From Candidatus Hydrogenedentota bacterium (lineage in GTDB: Bacteria; Hydrogenedentota; Hydrogenedentia; Hydrogenedentales; SLHB01), in contig JADLHJ010000049.1 in NCBI GenBank assembly GCA_020848835.1, forward strand, positions 1 to 64,000: 64,000 bases of DNA. Reading direction: 5' to 3'. A model generated the notes under the pieces. It saw only the letters and a program-made list of their open reading frames with translations, had not been told where the DNA came from and ran no database searches. The position numbers and the translations under genes are program-made. Below, piece by piece: positions 8,459 to 17,438 of the stretch (its first letter is position 1; each line of letters opens with the position of its first letter).

Positions 8459-8905
8459 GTGAGTATTCTCCGTCAACTCTGGGCCGGCGCGAATGGTCAG
8501 TGGCACGCGTTGTCATTGAGCGATCGCCGCCGGTGCATGCTGGTGTCGATTCTAGTGCCGCTGGCGGCCGTTACCGCCTACCACGCGCACCCACGGACCG
8601 ACGAGTTCGAGGCGCTTGCCTCGGGGCTGACTCGTACGGAATCCGACGCGGTGCTTGGGCACCTCGAAGTTCGACACGTACCGTATGTTTTATTGGACGG
8701 CGGGCAGACTGTGATGGTGCCGGCCACCAAGCGCGCGGAGTTGACAGTTGAATTAGCCCGATTGGCTTTCGTGCGGGATGGGCTGTTTCCCGCGCGGGCG
8801 ATGGGCCTCACGGTTGATGATGTGAATTCAATGCATTTGACTGTTCCTGCTGGTGCGCAGGCGCAACAAAGTGCCGAAGCGGAATTCGGTAATCCAAGTC
8901 GGTAG
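8459..8905 (+). CDS. Truncated FliF-like protein (N-terminal ring-building part)
   Basis: A 148-residue protein resembling only the N-terminal part of FliF: a short cytoplasmic start, one hydrophobic segment (about 27-42), then a YscJ/FliF-like region (EFEALASGLTRTESDAVLGHL, VPYVLLDGGQTVMVPA) with alpha-beta pattern. It lacks the second ring-building repeat, C-terminal membrane helix and FliG-binding tail. The likely start is GTG at 8459 behind a weak GAGAG. The full-length fliF begins 30 nt downstream. It may be a diverged duplicate or degraded remnant, or a partner protein of the MS ring. The stop is clean and the reading frame intact, so a functional short protein is plausible. Confidence 0.6.
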   Translation: MSILRQLWAGANGQWHALSLSDRRRCMLVSILVPLAAVTAYHAHPRTDEFEALASGLTRTESDAVLGHLEVRHVPYVLLDGGQTVMVPATKRAELTVELARLAFVRDGLFPARAMGLTVDDVNSMHLTVPAGAQAQQSAEAEFGNPSR

Positions 8906-8935
8906 CGCTGAAACGCACTAAATAGGGGAACAGCC

Positions 8936-10498
8936 GTGTTGCAGTTTTTTCGACAGTTTCTCGCCGGTCTGGTGCTGGCGTGGGAACGCCTCTCCGCAAG
9001 TGCACGGGTCACCGTCGCTGTAGCATTCATTTTTACCGTCGCCATCATCGCGGCAATGGTCACGCTGGGCAGCCGCCCGCAATACGTCGAGCTATATCGC
9101 AACCTATCCCCACAGGACATGCTAGCCGTGCAGAGCCGACTTGATCAGGAGGGCGTGCCGTGGCAACTCGACGCCGCGGGTACTACGGTAAAAATTCCTC
9201 TTCAATATCGCAGCGACATGATGGTGAAGATTGGCGGCGCGGGGCTGGTGAAATCTCAAGGTTCATCGCCCGGTTTTGAAATCTTCGATTCGGCGAATCT
9301 TATGTCAACCGAATTTTCAAACAAGATCAATCTGATTCGCGCGAAGTCCGGAGAGCTGCAGCAATTGCTCGGGCGTTTCGATTTTGTGCGCAATGCATAC
9401 GTGACAATTGCCGAGGCTGAAGAAAGTCTTTTCGAGAAGAACCAACTCCCTGTCGAAGCCAACGTTACCCTCGAGGTTGCGCAACCGCTAAACGAAGGAC
9501 AGGTGAAGGCAATTTTGAATACGGTTTCCGCTTCAATCGCTGGGCTCTCTAAAGATCACATCAATCTGGCCACGACCGACGGAAAGGTTTTGCACGCGCC
9601 TGCTGACAGCGATTTCGATTCCGTAGCGAGTTCCAAATTCGACCTTGCCCGTGCATACCGGAACGAGCGCAAGCGCGAGGCAGAGGACGCGTTGAAAGCG
9701 TTGGGCATTCGCAGTGTCGTCACCGTGATGCTGGACGTCGATCACACGTCCAAGAAAGAGACCAAAGAGCTGTACGAAAAGGGCGTCGCGGTCAGCACAT
9801 ATAAGATTAAGAATAACACGACGAGTTCCGAGTCCGCACCGCAAGGCCCAGCCGGTGCGCGCGCCAATCTGCCGGGAGACGCCCAATCTGCCGGCGGGCA
9901 ACAAAATGAGCAAACGGAAACGCAACAACTGACCAACACGGAACCTTCGGTCACCAGAACCACTACCGAATCCGGTCCAGGCGACGTAACGGTGACAGGC
10001 GCGACGGCGATCGTCGAAGGCAAGTATGAAGACGAGCTGGATGCGCAAGGCGCGTCTACCGGCAAGAAAGTCTACAAAGCACCCGACAAAAAAAACCTTG
10101 AGATGTACCAAAATTTGGTAGCATCGGCGGTCGGAATTTCCGACATTGCCAAAGTCAAAATCAGCGACCATCCTTTTGAATTGCAGCAACTTGCCGCGGC
10201 CACCCCGGGTGTCGCCGCGGAAGCGCCTACGGCATTTTCCTTCGGCGCGCTACAATTAGACGGTATACTTAAGATAGTCGCCGTGGCATTGCTCTTCTTC
10301 GTAGTGCGTTTCATGGCGCTTCGGGCCACAGTGCGCAGGGAGCGCGCGGAAGAGAGCGTCGAAATCGAATTGCCAAAAGCGAGTCCGGACGAACTTCGCA
10401 AGCGCGAGATCGCCACAGAGGTCGAACGGGTCTCTCAAGAACAGCCTGAAGCGGTCGCATCGCTCTTGCGCACATGGCTGAGCGAGACGGAGGAGTAA
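8936..10498 (+). CDS. fliF: Flagellar MS-ring protein FliF
   Basis: Inner-membrane ring protein of 520 residues that forms the base on which the motor and export gate assemble. It has an N-terminal membrane helix (about 22-45), two YscJ/FliF-type ring domains (VELYRNLSPQDMLAVQSRL at about 56), a low-complexity Thr/Gln/Ala-rich loop (about 290-360), a second membrane helix (about 442-462) and a C-terminal tail (SQEQPEAVASLLRTWL) that binds FliG. The start is GTG at 8936 with AGGGGA upstream. fliG starts 4 nt after its stop. Confidence 0.97.
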   Translation: MLQFFRQFLAGLVLAWERLSASARVTVAVAFIFTVAIIAAMVTLGSRPQYVELYRNLSPQDMLAVQSRLDQEGVPWQLDAAGTTVKIPLQYRSDMMVKIGGAGLVKSQGSSPGFEIFDSANLMSTEFSNKINLIRAKSGELQQLLGRFDFVRNAYVTIAEAEESLFEKNQLPVEANVTLEVAQPLNEGQVKAILNTVSASIAGLSKDHINLATTDGKVLHAPADSDFDSVASSKFDLARAYRNERKREAEDALKALGIRSVVTVMLDVDHTSKKETKELYEKGVAVSTYKIKNNTTSSESAPQGPAGARANLPGDAQSAGGQQNEQTETQQLTNTEPSVTRTTTESGPGDVTVTGATAIVEGKYEDELDAQGASTGKKVYKAPDKKNLEMYQNLVASAVGISDIAKVKISDHPFELQQLAAATPGVAAEAPTAFSFGALQLDGILKIVAVALLFFVVRFMALRATVRRERAEESVEIELPKASPDELRKREIATEVERVSQEQPEAVASLLRTWLSETEE

Positions 10499-10502
10499 CG
10501 GT

Positions 10503-11531
10503 TTGGCGAAAGCCCTCAAAGATAGAGAACTCGATGGCCGTACTAAGGCTGCCGTTTTTCTTGCATGTCTAGGCCCAAAGAACGCGAGCAAAGTCCTGGC
10601 GAAACTGAGCGAGGACGAGATCGAACAGCTCACGCTCGACTTGTCGAGCCTTGGATCGGTGGAGCCAGAGACGCGCGAGAAGGTTGTCGAAGAATTTCAC
10701 CAGATGTATCTCGCCAACCGCTATGTTACGGCGGGCGGCGTGGACTACGCGCGCAACCTGCTCGAAGGCGCGCTCGGCCCCGAACGCGCGATGGAAGTGC
10801 TCACGAAACTACAGAGCAGTTTGACGGAAGTACCCTTCGAATTTCTGAAGCGCGCGGACCCCTCTCAGATTTGCACCTTTATTCAGGACGAACATCCGCA
10901 GACGATCTCGCTGATACTCGCACACCTGTCGCCGAAGATTTCCAGCATCGTGTTGTCCGCATTGCCGCAAGACCTGCGCGCGGAGATTATCGTGCGGATC
11001 GCATCAATGGACCGCACGCCGCCGGAAATCGTGCGCGAGGTCGAGCGCGTGCTGGAACGAAAGATGGCTTCGGTGTTCAGCCAGGGATTCACCTTTGCGG
11101 GTGGCGTAAAGGAAGTTGCGGAGATTCTAAACAACATCGATCGCGGCTCCGAGAAATCGATCATGGCTTCCTTGAGCGAACGCGATCCCGAGCTTGCGGA
11201 AGAAATCGCGCGGCTGATGTTCACCTTCGATGACTTAATTAAGGTAGATAACAGCGGTATCCAAAAAGCGCTTCGCGAGATCGATCAGCGCGATCTGGCG
11301 CTCGCACTCAAGACCGCCAGCGAAGAACTTGCGAACAAGATCTTGAACAACATGTCTGAACGCGCGCGCACCATGATCCGCGAAGAAATGGAATACATGG
11401 GGCCGGTCAAGTTGAAAAACGTCGAAGAGGCGCAGCAGAAGATGGTAAATATCATCCGGCGCCTCGAAGAAGCGGGCGAGATCGTCATCAACCGGGGCGG
11501 TGGCGGCGGCGGCGACGAGATTATCGTGTAG
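10503..11531 (+). CDS. fliG: Flagellar motor switch protein FliG
   Basis: Switch-complex protein of 342 residues, on the cytoplasmic face of the MS ring, which transmits stator torque. Recognisable pieces include TKAAVFLACLGPKNASKVL at the N-terminus, EHPQTISLILAHL in the middle, and FTFDDLI with the charged C-terminal helix (REIDQRDLALALK) that contacts MotA. The tail ends with an odd Gly-rich run before DEIIV. The start is TTG at 10503, reached by SD GGAGGAG at the end of fliF. Confidence 0.97.
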   Translation: MAKALKDRELDGRTKAAVFLACLGPKNASKVLAKLSEDEIEQLTLDLSSLGSVEPETREKVVEEFHQMYLANRYVTAGGVDYARNLLEGALGPERAMEVLTKLQSSLTEVPFEFLKRADPSQICTFIQDEHPQTISLILAHLSPKISSIVLSALPQDLRAEIIVRIASMDRTPPEIVREVERVLERKMASVFSQGFTFAGGVKEVAEILNNIDRGSEKSIMASLSERDPELAEEIARLMFTFDDLIKVDNSGIQKALREIDQRDLALALKTASEELANKILNNMSERARTMIREEMEYMGPVKLKNVEEAQQKMVNIIRRLEEAGEIVINRGGGGGGDEIIV

Positions 11532-11549
11532 GCGCGGCGGACAACGCGC

Positions 11550-12194
11550 ATGGGAAAAGTATTCAAATCTACGGGCGAAGTCGCGAAGAAAGTCCGCCGG
11601 AAAGAAAAGACGGTTGCTTCGTTTTCGCGCCCGGATCTCGCAAAAGACTCGCCGCTTGAAGTCGACCCGACGGAAAACGAAACGCCCGTTCAGCGCGCTG
11701 AACGCATTTATCAGGAAGCCTTTGCGGCGGGCCACGAAGCCGGGATGCAAGCTGGGCTTGCACATTTCAAGGAACTGGTGGGCGAGGCGCACCTGTCGCT
11801 TGCAAATGCAAGTGATGCCCTGCAACAAGCACACAACGCGTTTTTGGAATCGCTGGAACCCCAAGTTGTCGAATTGGCTAAGACCGTCGCGTCACGAATC
11901 CTCCGTCGCGAAGCGCGCACAGACACGGAACTCGTCCGCAGCACAGTGCGCGCGGCGCTTGAAAATCTAGTCGAACGCAAACACGCTGTTGTCCGCCTGA
12001 ATCCCGCGGACATACAAAACTTAACCGAGCGCGGCGTATCGCTGGAAGATGCGTTTCAATCGTTCGAACGCGTGGAGATCGCGCCGGACGAAACGGTGCC
12101 TCACGGCGGATGCACGATAGAAACCAAAACCGTTAACGTCGATGCGCGCTTGGATACGCAACTCGTGCGCATATTCGACGCGCTCGAGGGTTAG
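11550..12194 (+). CDS. fliH: Flagellar export ATPase regulator FliH
   Basis: A 214-residue soluble protein that binds the export ATPase FliI. The N-terminal third is basic and variable. The central part has the glycine/alanine-spaced helix (FAAGHEAGMQAGL) typical of FliH/YscL, and the C-terminal part (LEPQVVELAKTVASRIL) matches the V-ATPase E-subunit-like domain. fliI begins 3 nt after its stop. Assignment rests on both sequence pattern and position. Confidence 0.9.
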   Translation: MGKVFKSTGEVAKKVRRKEKTVASFSRPDLAKDSPLEVDPTENETPVQRAERIYQEAFAAGHEAGMQAGLAHFKELVGEAHLSLANASDALQQAHNAFLESLEPQVVELAKTVASRILRREARTDTELVRSTVRAALENLVERKHAVVRLNPADIQNLTERGVSLEDAFQSFERVEIAPDETVPHGGCTIETKTVNVDARLDTQLVRIFDALEG

Positions 12195-12197
12195 CGA

Positions 12198-13514
12198 ATG
12201 CCAACCCTTTCGCTCGCACGCCGTATGGAACGCGTGATGACAGCGCGCCCTATCGCGGTCTACGGAAAGATTGTGGACGTAGTCGGCCTGACAATCGAGG
12301 CCACGGGGCCGCCGATGCACATTGGCGATCTTTGTTACATTCGACCGCAAAACAATGGCGATGTCATTCCCGCCGAGGTGGTTGGTTTTCGCGGCAGCCG
12401 CATCTTATTGATGCCGCTGGGAAATATCGCGGGCATCTCGCCGAACAGTCTTCTTGAGCCAACGTTTCGTCCGCAGTCCGTCCGCGTGGGACTCGATTTA
12501 CTCGGGCGCGTGATCGGCAGTATGGGCAACGCTCTCGACGGGAAAGCGGCACCGAGCGGCGCCGATCAGGTTTCGCTGTCGATGACTCCGCCATCGCCAC
12601 TCACGAGACGGCGGATCAACGAAGTGCTCTCAACGGGAGTCAGGTCGATCGACGGTTGCATGACGATCGGCAAAGGCCAGCGCGTCGGAATTCTCGCGGG
12701 CAGCGGCGTTGGCAAAAGCAAATTGATTGGCATGATCGCCCGCAACACCAGTGCGGATGTCAATGTCATCGCGCTTGTTGGCGAACGCGGCCGCGAAGTA
12801 CGTGAATTCATCGAAGGCGACCTCGGTCCGCAGGGACTTGCACGGTCGGTAGTCGTCGTCGCGACATCAGACGAGCCAGCATTAATGCGTATCAAAGGCG
12901 CGCTGGTCGCCACCGCGGGGGCGGAATGGTTTCGCGATCAAGGCGCGGACGTGTTGTTGATGATGGACAGCGTAACGCGATTCGCAATGGCGCAGCGCGA
13001 AGTTGGTCTCGCCGTCGGGGAGCCGCCCACTACGCGCGGTTATCCGCCCTCGGTATACGCCCTGTTGCCAAAGTTGCTGGAGCGCGCGGGCACTTCGGAC
13101 AAAGGTAGCATCACTGGAATCTATTCCGTGCTCGTCGAAGCAGACGATTTGAACGACCCCGTCGGCGACGCAGTGCGCAGCATTCTCGATGGCCACATCT
13201 CCTTGTCGCGCGCACTGGCAAGCCGGAACCACTATCCCGCGATAGACGTACTCGAGAGCATCAGCCGGTGTATGATCGATGTAACGCCCGATACGCACCG
13301 TTTGCTGGCGGGCGAGGTCCGCAAGATTCTTGCGACGTATCGCGATGCGGAGGATCTGATTAATATTGGCGCGTACGTGGAAGGAAGCAACCCAGAGATC
13401 GATCGTGCCATAAAACTGATGCCGAGTGTACGCCGTTATTTGCAACAAGGGCTGAACGATGCGGTGAAGTTCGCAGATATCGCAGGACTTTTGCACAAGG
13501 CGGTAAAGGGATAA
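12198..13514 (+). CDS. fliI: Flagellum-specific export ATPase FliI
   Basis: A 438-residue ATPase of the F1 beta/type III secretion family that drives unfolding and export of flagellar substrates. Walker A is GILAGSGVGKSKL (about 163-175), Walker B is ADVLLMMDSVTRFAMAQRE, followed by the family signature PPTTRGYPPSVYALLPKL. The C-terminal helical domain is complete. It is in the normal order fliH-fliI-fliJ. Confidence 0.97.
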   Translation: MPTLSLARRMERVMTARPIAVYGKIVDVVGLTIEATGPPMHIGDLCYIRPQNNGDVIPAEVVGFRGSRILLMPLGNIAGISPNSLLEPTFRPQSVRVGLDLLGRVIGSMGNALDGKAAPSGADQVSLSMTPPSPLTRRRINEVLSTGVRSIDGCMTIGKGQRVGILAGSGVGKSKLIGMIARNTSADVNVIALVGERGREVREFIEGDLGPQGLARSVVVVATSDEPALMRIKGALVATAGAEWFRDQGADVLLMMDSVTRFAMAQREVGLAVGEPPTTRGYPPSVYALLPKLLERAGTSDKGSITGIYSVLVEADDLNDPVGDAVRSILDGHISLSRALASRNHYPAIDVLESISRCMIDVTPDTHRLLAGEVRKILATYRDAEDLINIGAYVEGSNPEIDRAIKLMPSVRRYLQQGLNDAVKFADIAGLLHKAVKG

Positions 13515-13520
13515 CCCACA

Positions 13521-13979
13521 TTGCCAAAACCCTGGCAAAAGTTTTCGACGCTGCTACGCGTGCGCGAGCGTCAGGAACGCCTGAAAGCACAGGCGCTGGC
13601 GTCTGCGCGCCGCGAAGTCGACCGCGCACAAGTTCAACGTGATGCGTTAACGGAGGAACAGAGACTGTTGCTCGAAGAAGCGGGAGCGGCATCGCGCGAA
13701 CATGTTGATGCGCAGAAAACGCAATCGCTTATCCAATACGAACGTCATATTGCGCGGCTAGCGGTAGACAAGGACGCAGAGATTCACGCATTGAAAAACG
13801 TCGCGGAGAAACGTCGCGCGGAACTGGAAGATGCCATGAAAAGGCGTAAAGTCGTCGAACGCTTGGACGAGCGCGAGCGCCTCAATTACCGCAACCACGT
13901 CATGCACGAGGAACAGAAACTGTTGGACGAAACGGCATCTGTGCAGTCTGCGCTGGATCGTAAGGCCGAGCGCCCATGA
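13521..13979 (+). CDS. fliJ: Flagellar export chaperone/stalk protein FliJ
   Basis: A 152-residue, almost entirely alpha-helical coiled-coil protein rich in Arg, Glu and Gln. FliJ forms the stalk of the FliI hexamer and handles export chaperones. It starts with the typical aromatic-basic stretch (PKPWQKFSTLLRVRERQE). The start is TTG at 13521, 6 nt after fliI. The 3' end overlaps the next ORF by 4 nt. Identification depends partly on gene order because sequence conservation in this family is low. Confidence 0.85.
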   Translation: MPKPWQKFSTLLRVRERQERLKAQALASARREVDRAQVQRDALTEEQRLLLEEAGAASREHVDAQKTQSLIQYERHIARLAVDKDAEIHALKNVAEKRRAELEDAMKRRKVVERLDERERLNYRNHVMHEEQKLLDETASVQSALDRKAERP

Positions 13980-14545
13980 AGATTTTCGTTGCGCTGGTCA
14001 TGGCCATCTTCGCATTCGCAGCCACCATTGTGGGCGCACTCTACCTCGCGGGCGGCTTCACACAGGAAGGCATGCAGAAACTGCTCGGTATAGAGGCCCC
14101 AAAGGCGCAGGAGGCCGCAGCGCCTTCCGAAGCGCAGATTCCCGAAGTGGTCAAGGCGCAAAAAGAGCGCGAAGAAGAATTGAACGCGCGCGAAGAAGCG
14201 TTGAAGATAGAGGAGAAGCGCATTGAGACCACGCGCCTTCAACTCGAAGAACTTCAAACCACGCTCAAGGGTCTCATCGCCGATGCTGCAAAGCAGTTGG
14301 ATCAGGCTGATTCTGACGAACAAGCACGTATTCAGAACGTAGCAGTGTCGCTGGGCGCCATGGAACCGGAATCCGCGGCGCCGGTGATGGAAGCCTGGCC
14401 GCCGAAAGATTCGGCAATTGTCCTCCAACTGATCGATGAAGAAGTCCGCGGCGAAATTTTAAATGCCATGAAACCGGACAAGTCCGCCGCCATTCTCGAT
14501 GCGATGAAAGAAGTCTCCGCGCCAAAAGCTGCCGCTACGCAGTAG
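13976..14545 (+). CDS. MotE-like / MgtE-N-like flagellar protein
   Basis: A 189-residue protein with one N-terminal membrane helix (5-25), a long coiled coil (about 60-100) and a C-terminal helical domain with two short repeats (MEPESAAPVMEAW and MKPDKSAAILDAM) like the MgtE N-terminal domain. This arrangement matches MotE, a periplasmic chaperone of MotC in alphaproteobacteria, and related proteins encoded after fliJ in other phyla. The start overlaps fliJ by 4 nt (ATGA), implying translational coupling. Its exact role in this organism is inferred. Confidence 0.75.
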   Translation: MKIFVALVMAIFAFAATIVGALYLAGGFTQEGMQKLLGIEAPKAQEAAAPSEAQIPEVVKAQKEREEELNAREEALKIEEKRIETTRLQLEELQTTLKGLIADAAKQLDQADSDEQARIQNVAVSLGAMEPESAAPVMEAWPPKDSAIVLQLIDEEVRGEILNAMKPDKSAAILDAMKEVSAPKAAATQ

Positions 14546-14697
14546 CGCGAATCGAGCACGCCGAAGGTGAAACGGCACCAATGCTGTTCCGCCCATTTTA
14601 AGTCGTTCTTCCATTCTTCCTAACCATTTCCGAGGTGCAATTGGTATTGCATCTCGATTATGGAACCCAACACCAAAAACGAAAGGAGGTGAACTAT

Positions 14698-16347
14698 GTG
14701 CAAATCAGCACCATTGATGTACGCACCGAGGGCGTAGACCGGTCCAGCGGCGGAAAGAAAGGAGGCAAAGACGACGCAGGCGCGGAGTCCGCGTTTGCTG
14801 CATTCTTCGCCACGCATCTTGACGCGCAGCGACGGCCGGAAGCAAGGACTGCTGAAAAGGTTGAGGCGGATTCCGTTTCAGAAGTGGACTCAGCTGGCGA
14901 CACGAAAGCAGCGCCAAGGGCCCAGTCAAAGGCGACGCACAACGGTGAAGCCGGATCGGGTGCCAGCGCGGAAGAAACTGCAACGGTTGCGGGTACTGCG
15001 CAGAAGCCAGTGCAGAATGCCGAACGCGTAGTAACGGATAAAAAGGCGCCCGCAACCGAAACTTCTGCTCCGCCGCAAAACGTTGAGGGCAGCCAAGCGG
15101 AAACCGCCGCCGTCGTGTTGCTGCAACCGAAGCATTCGGCGAGCAGCGCGAAGTTCTCGGTTGTCGCAAAAGACGGCACCGCAGCGACCGTGAAGTTGAA
15201 CGTATCTGCGGCCCAGCCGCTCGTCGCGGGAAATGCAAAGGCGAGCGCGCCAGCAATCGAGACGGCAGCATCGGCTACGTCTGCGTTCTCGGCGCCACCA
15301 ACTGTAGTGACGGAGATCGCACCAACGGCAGCTACGCCGTTGGTGCCCTCAATCCAAACGGGACCTGCGCTTGTGGAGATTGATCCCGAACTACTGGTCA
15401 CGCCACAACAGGCGCCCAAACCGGACGCTGCAACGGTGGGCGAAGGCCCCAAAGCCGATGATACCAAGATACCCGTTGAAGCGCCGGCGCTCGTTGCGGA
15501 CGACGCGGGCGAGCCTGCGGAGCAAGGTACGGGCGATGGATCCGCGCGAACCTTTTTGGAACCCGCGGAGAAGCTGCCGGTATCCAAACTGAAGTCGCAT
15601 GAGGTCACAACTGAGACGAGGCCTGTGCAAGCTTCAGACAATTCCGTGAATCTGGATTCGGTGGCGAATGATTCTGCAACGGTTGTACAGACCAAACCGC
15701 AGGACGATTTGGCAAATGAAGTACTCGAATCAATCGCTGCCAAGCCGGAGACGCACAAGGCCGATGCGCAGGTCGTGCGTAACGTGACACAGGTTGTCTC
15801 GCAAGACGGCTCGATCGTCGCGACGCGGACCAACGAAGTGCGCAGCGAGCATGCGCAAGCCACCGGACAACGCGAGGTTGTTGTAATCGAAAAGACAACC
15901 GTACAGGCGTTGCCGGAGCAGGCGCTACGCGGCGCGCGGTTTCTGTTGAACAGCGCGGAACAGACGATGCGCATCCGGCTTATGCCGGAATCGCTCGGCG
16001 AAGTGCGCCTTGAAGTTGTCGCGGTGAAAGGCGATGTGACGGTGAAGCTCGCTAGCGCAAACGCGGCGATCCGCGAAATTCTGCAAACGCATGCGCCCGG
16101 ATTACAGCATGCAATTGCGCAGGACAACACGGGCAACGTGCGCGTGACAATAACGGCGGACGTTGGGTCGAGCGCGTGGCTTTCGAGCAATGCGCAGCGC
16201 AACAACGGCCAGCAGGATCCCAACGCGCAAGGGCAAGCGAACCATCGAAGCGCAATGCCTTCGTCGTATCGCGAGACAAACGCAAGCACGACGGCGACGC
16301 CGCGGCGAGAAGCGGCGCACGCCGGAAATCTCAACGTATACGTGTAA
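14698..16347 (+). CDS. fliK: Flagellar hook-length control protein FliK
   Basis: Exported ruler protein that stops hook growth and switches export specificity. The N-terminal 350 residues are low-complexity and Ala/Thr/Glu-rich, as usual in FliK. The C-terminal domain has the conserved pattern MRIRLMPESLGEVRLEV followed by VTVKLASANAAIREIL. I place the start at GTG 14698 because AAGGAGGT at 14683-14690 lies 7 nt upstream; this gives 549 residues. The frame is open back to GTG 14635, but that codon has no SD. An out-of-frame ATG at 14696 overlaps the start and encodes only 13 codons. Confidence 0.9.
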   Translation: MQISTIDVRTEGVDRSSGGKKGGKDDAGAESAFAAFFATHLDAQRRPEARTAEKVEADSVSEVDSAGDTKAAPRAQSKATHNGEAGSGASAEETATVAGTAQKPVQNAERVVTDKKAPATETSAPPQNVEGSQAETAAVVLLQPKHSASSAKFSVVAKDGTAATVKLNVSAAQPLVAGNAKASAPAIETAASATSAFSAPPTVVTEIAPTAATPLVPSIQTGPALVEIDPELLVTPQQAPKPDAATVGEGPKADDTKIPVEAPALVADDAGEPAEQGTGDGSARTFLEPAEKLPVSKLKSHEVTTETRPVQASDNSVNLDSVANDSATVVQTKPQDDLANEVLESIAAKPETHKADAQVVRNVTQVVSQDGSIVATRTNEVRSEHAQATGQREVVVIEKTTVQALPEQALRGARFLLNSAEQTMRIRLMPESLGEVRLEVVAVKGDVTVKLASANAAIREILQTHAPGLQHAIAQDNTGNVRVTITADVGSSAWLSSNAQRNNGQQDPNAQGQANHRSAMPSSYRETNASTTATPRREAAHAGNLNVYV

Positions 16348-16368
16348 CAAAAGGAAAGGAAAGGAACT

Positions 16369-16926
16369 ATGAGTGTTTTATCCAGCATAGGGTCGGAGAT
16401 TCGCAGTCTCATCCGGCCCTTCGCGCGCGGCAGCGACGCGCTATCGCCGCTGAGCCAGGCTGCGACACAGGATCCGGTGCAAAAGGCGCTGATGAAAGCG
16501 ATCCAAACACCCAACAGCGCGCAGAAGGCAGGATCAACTGGTGAAGACGAAGAAAGCGGGACCGCGCCGAAAGAACTCGGCAAGGATACGTTTCTTCAGT
16601 TGCTCGTAGAGCAGATGCGCTACCAGGATCCGCTCGCGCCAACAGACAACGCGCAGATGATCGCGCAACTCGCGCAGTTCTCGTCGCTCGAACAGATGAA
16701 CAATCTGAACGAATCGTTCACGACGCTGAGCGGTAACATCGATCAACTGAACTTCCTGTCGGGTGCATCGATGATCGGCAAGCACGTGGCGGGTATTGGC
16801 GCGGACGGCAGCACGATTAGCGGTGAAGTCAGTGGCGTTACGATGAAAGACAGCATCGTCTACCTCACGGTCGGCGACAAGCAATTGTCAATGGCAGGCG
16901 TGCAGTCGATAACGGACCCGTCATGA
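16369..16926 (+). CDS. flgD: Flagellar hook capping protein FlgD
   Basis: A 185-residue scaffold that caps the growing hook. The core motif LGKDTFLQLLVEQMRYQDPL, then NAQMIAQLAQFSSLEQMNNL (about 65-110), is diagnostic. The N-terminal 60 residues are Ala/Ser-rich and probably disordered. The C-terminal FLIG/Tudor-type region is short. The next gene overlaps its stop by 4 nt. Confidence 0.95.
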   Translation: MSVLSSIGSEIRSLIRPFARGSDALSPLSQAATQDPVQKALMKAIQTPNSAQKAGSTGEDEESGTAPKELGKDTFLQLLVEQMRYQDPLAPTDNAQMIAQLAQFSSLEQMNNLNESFTTLSGNIDQLNFLSGASMIGKHVAGIGADGSTISGEVSGVTMKDSIVYLTVGDKQLSMAGVQSITDPS

Positions 16927-17324
16927 TCAACCGAATCGGACTGCAAACCCACGCGGCGGCAAACGCGCCAAGTTTAGCGCAGAAGAATGGCGCGGTAGGC
17001 GGCGGCTTCGCGGACATGTTGGCGGCGCAATTGCAAGGCGGGAAGTCCGTGAAGTTTTCCGCGCACGCAACGCAACGCCTGGCTGACCGGCAAATCACGC
17101 TGACGCAACACGATCAAGCCAGCATTTCGCGCGCGGTAGACAAGGCCGCAGTCAAAGGCGCCCGCGAGACGTTGCTGCTGATGGACAAGGTCGCGCTTGT
17201 CGTGAGTGTGCCGAACCGTACCGTCATCACGGCCATGCCACAACACGAACTGGCCGACACCGTATTCACCAACATCGACAGCGCCGTTGTCGTCGCCCCG
17301 GAGGCGAAGACAGCCGGTGCCTGA
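16923..17324 (+). CDS. TIGR02530-type flagellar operon protein
   Basis: A 133-residue soluble protein of the family found between flgD and flgE in many flagellar operons. It has the diagnostic sequence FSAHATQRLADRQI, then KGARETLLLMDKVALVVSVPNRTVITAM and FTNIDSAVVV near the C-terminus. The molecular role is unknown to me; conserved position suggests hook assembly or its control. It overlaps flgD by 4 nt (ATGA). Confidence 0.88.
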   Translation: MINRIGLQTHAAANAPSLAQKNGAVGGGFADMLAAQLQGGKSVKFSAHATQRLADRQITLTQHDQASISRAVDKAAVKGARETLLLMDKVALVVSVPNRTVITAMPQHELADTVFTNIDSAVVVAPEAKTAGA

Positions 17325-17356
17325 GACGAACCACAACCGACGAATCGAATCGCAGT

Positions 17357-17384
17357 GGGCCGGACTCTCGCATGAGAGAAGCCC
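17357..17384 (+). other. Intercistronic hairpin before flgE
   Basis: GGGC (17357-17360) and CTCTC (17365-17369) pair with GAGAG (17374-17378) and GCCC (17381-17384), giving a nested stem with a GCAT loop. It is not followed by a T-run. A second possible stem, AACGGCG with CGCCGTT, follows up to the flgE SD region. These may regulate or stabilise flgE mRNA. Confidence 0.4.
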
Positions 17385-17438
17385 GAAACGGCGGCGCGGA
17401 CTGATTGAAGCGCCGTTCACAACAGGGAGTTTTTCAAT

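Noticed and set aside
14694-16583. 629-codon open frame antisense to fliK
   Set aside because: It mirrors the low-complexity Ala/Thr-rich coding of fliK in a G+C-rich gene; it has no SD or domain and covers an essential flagellar gene.
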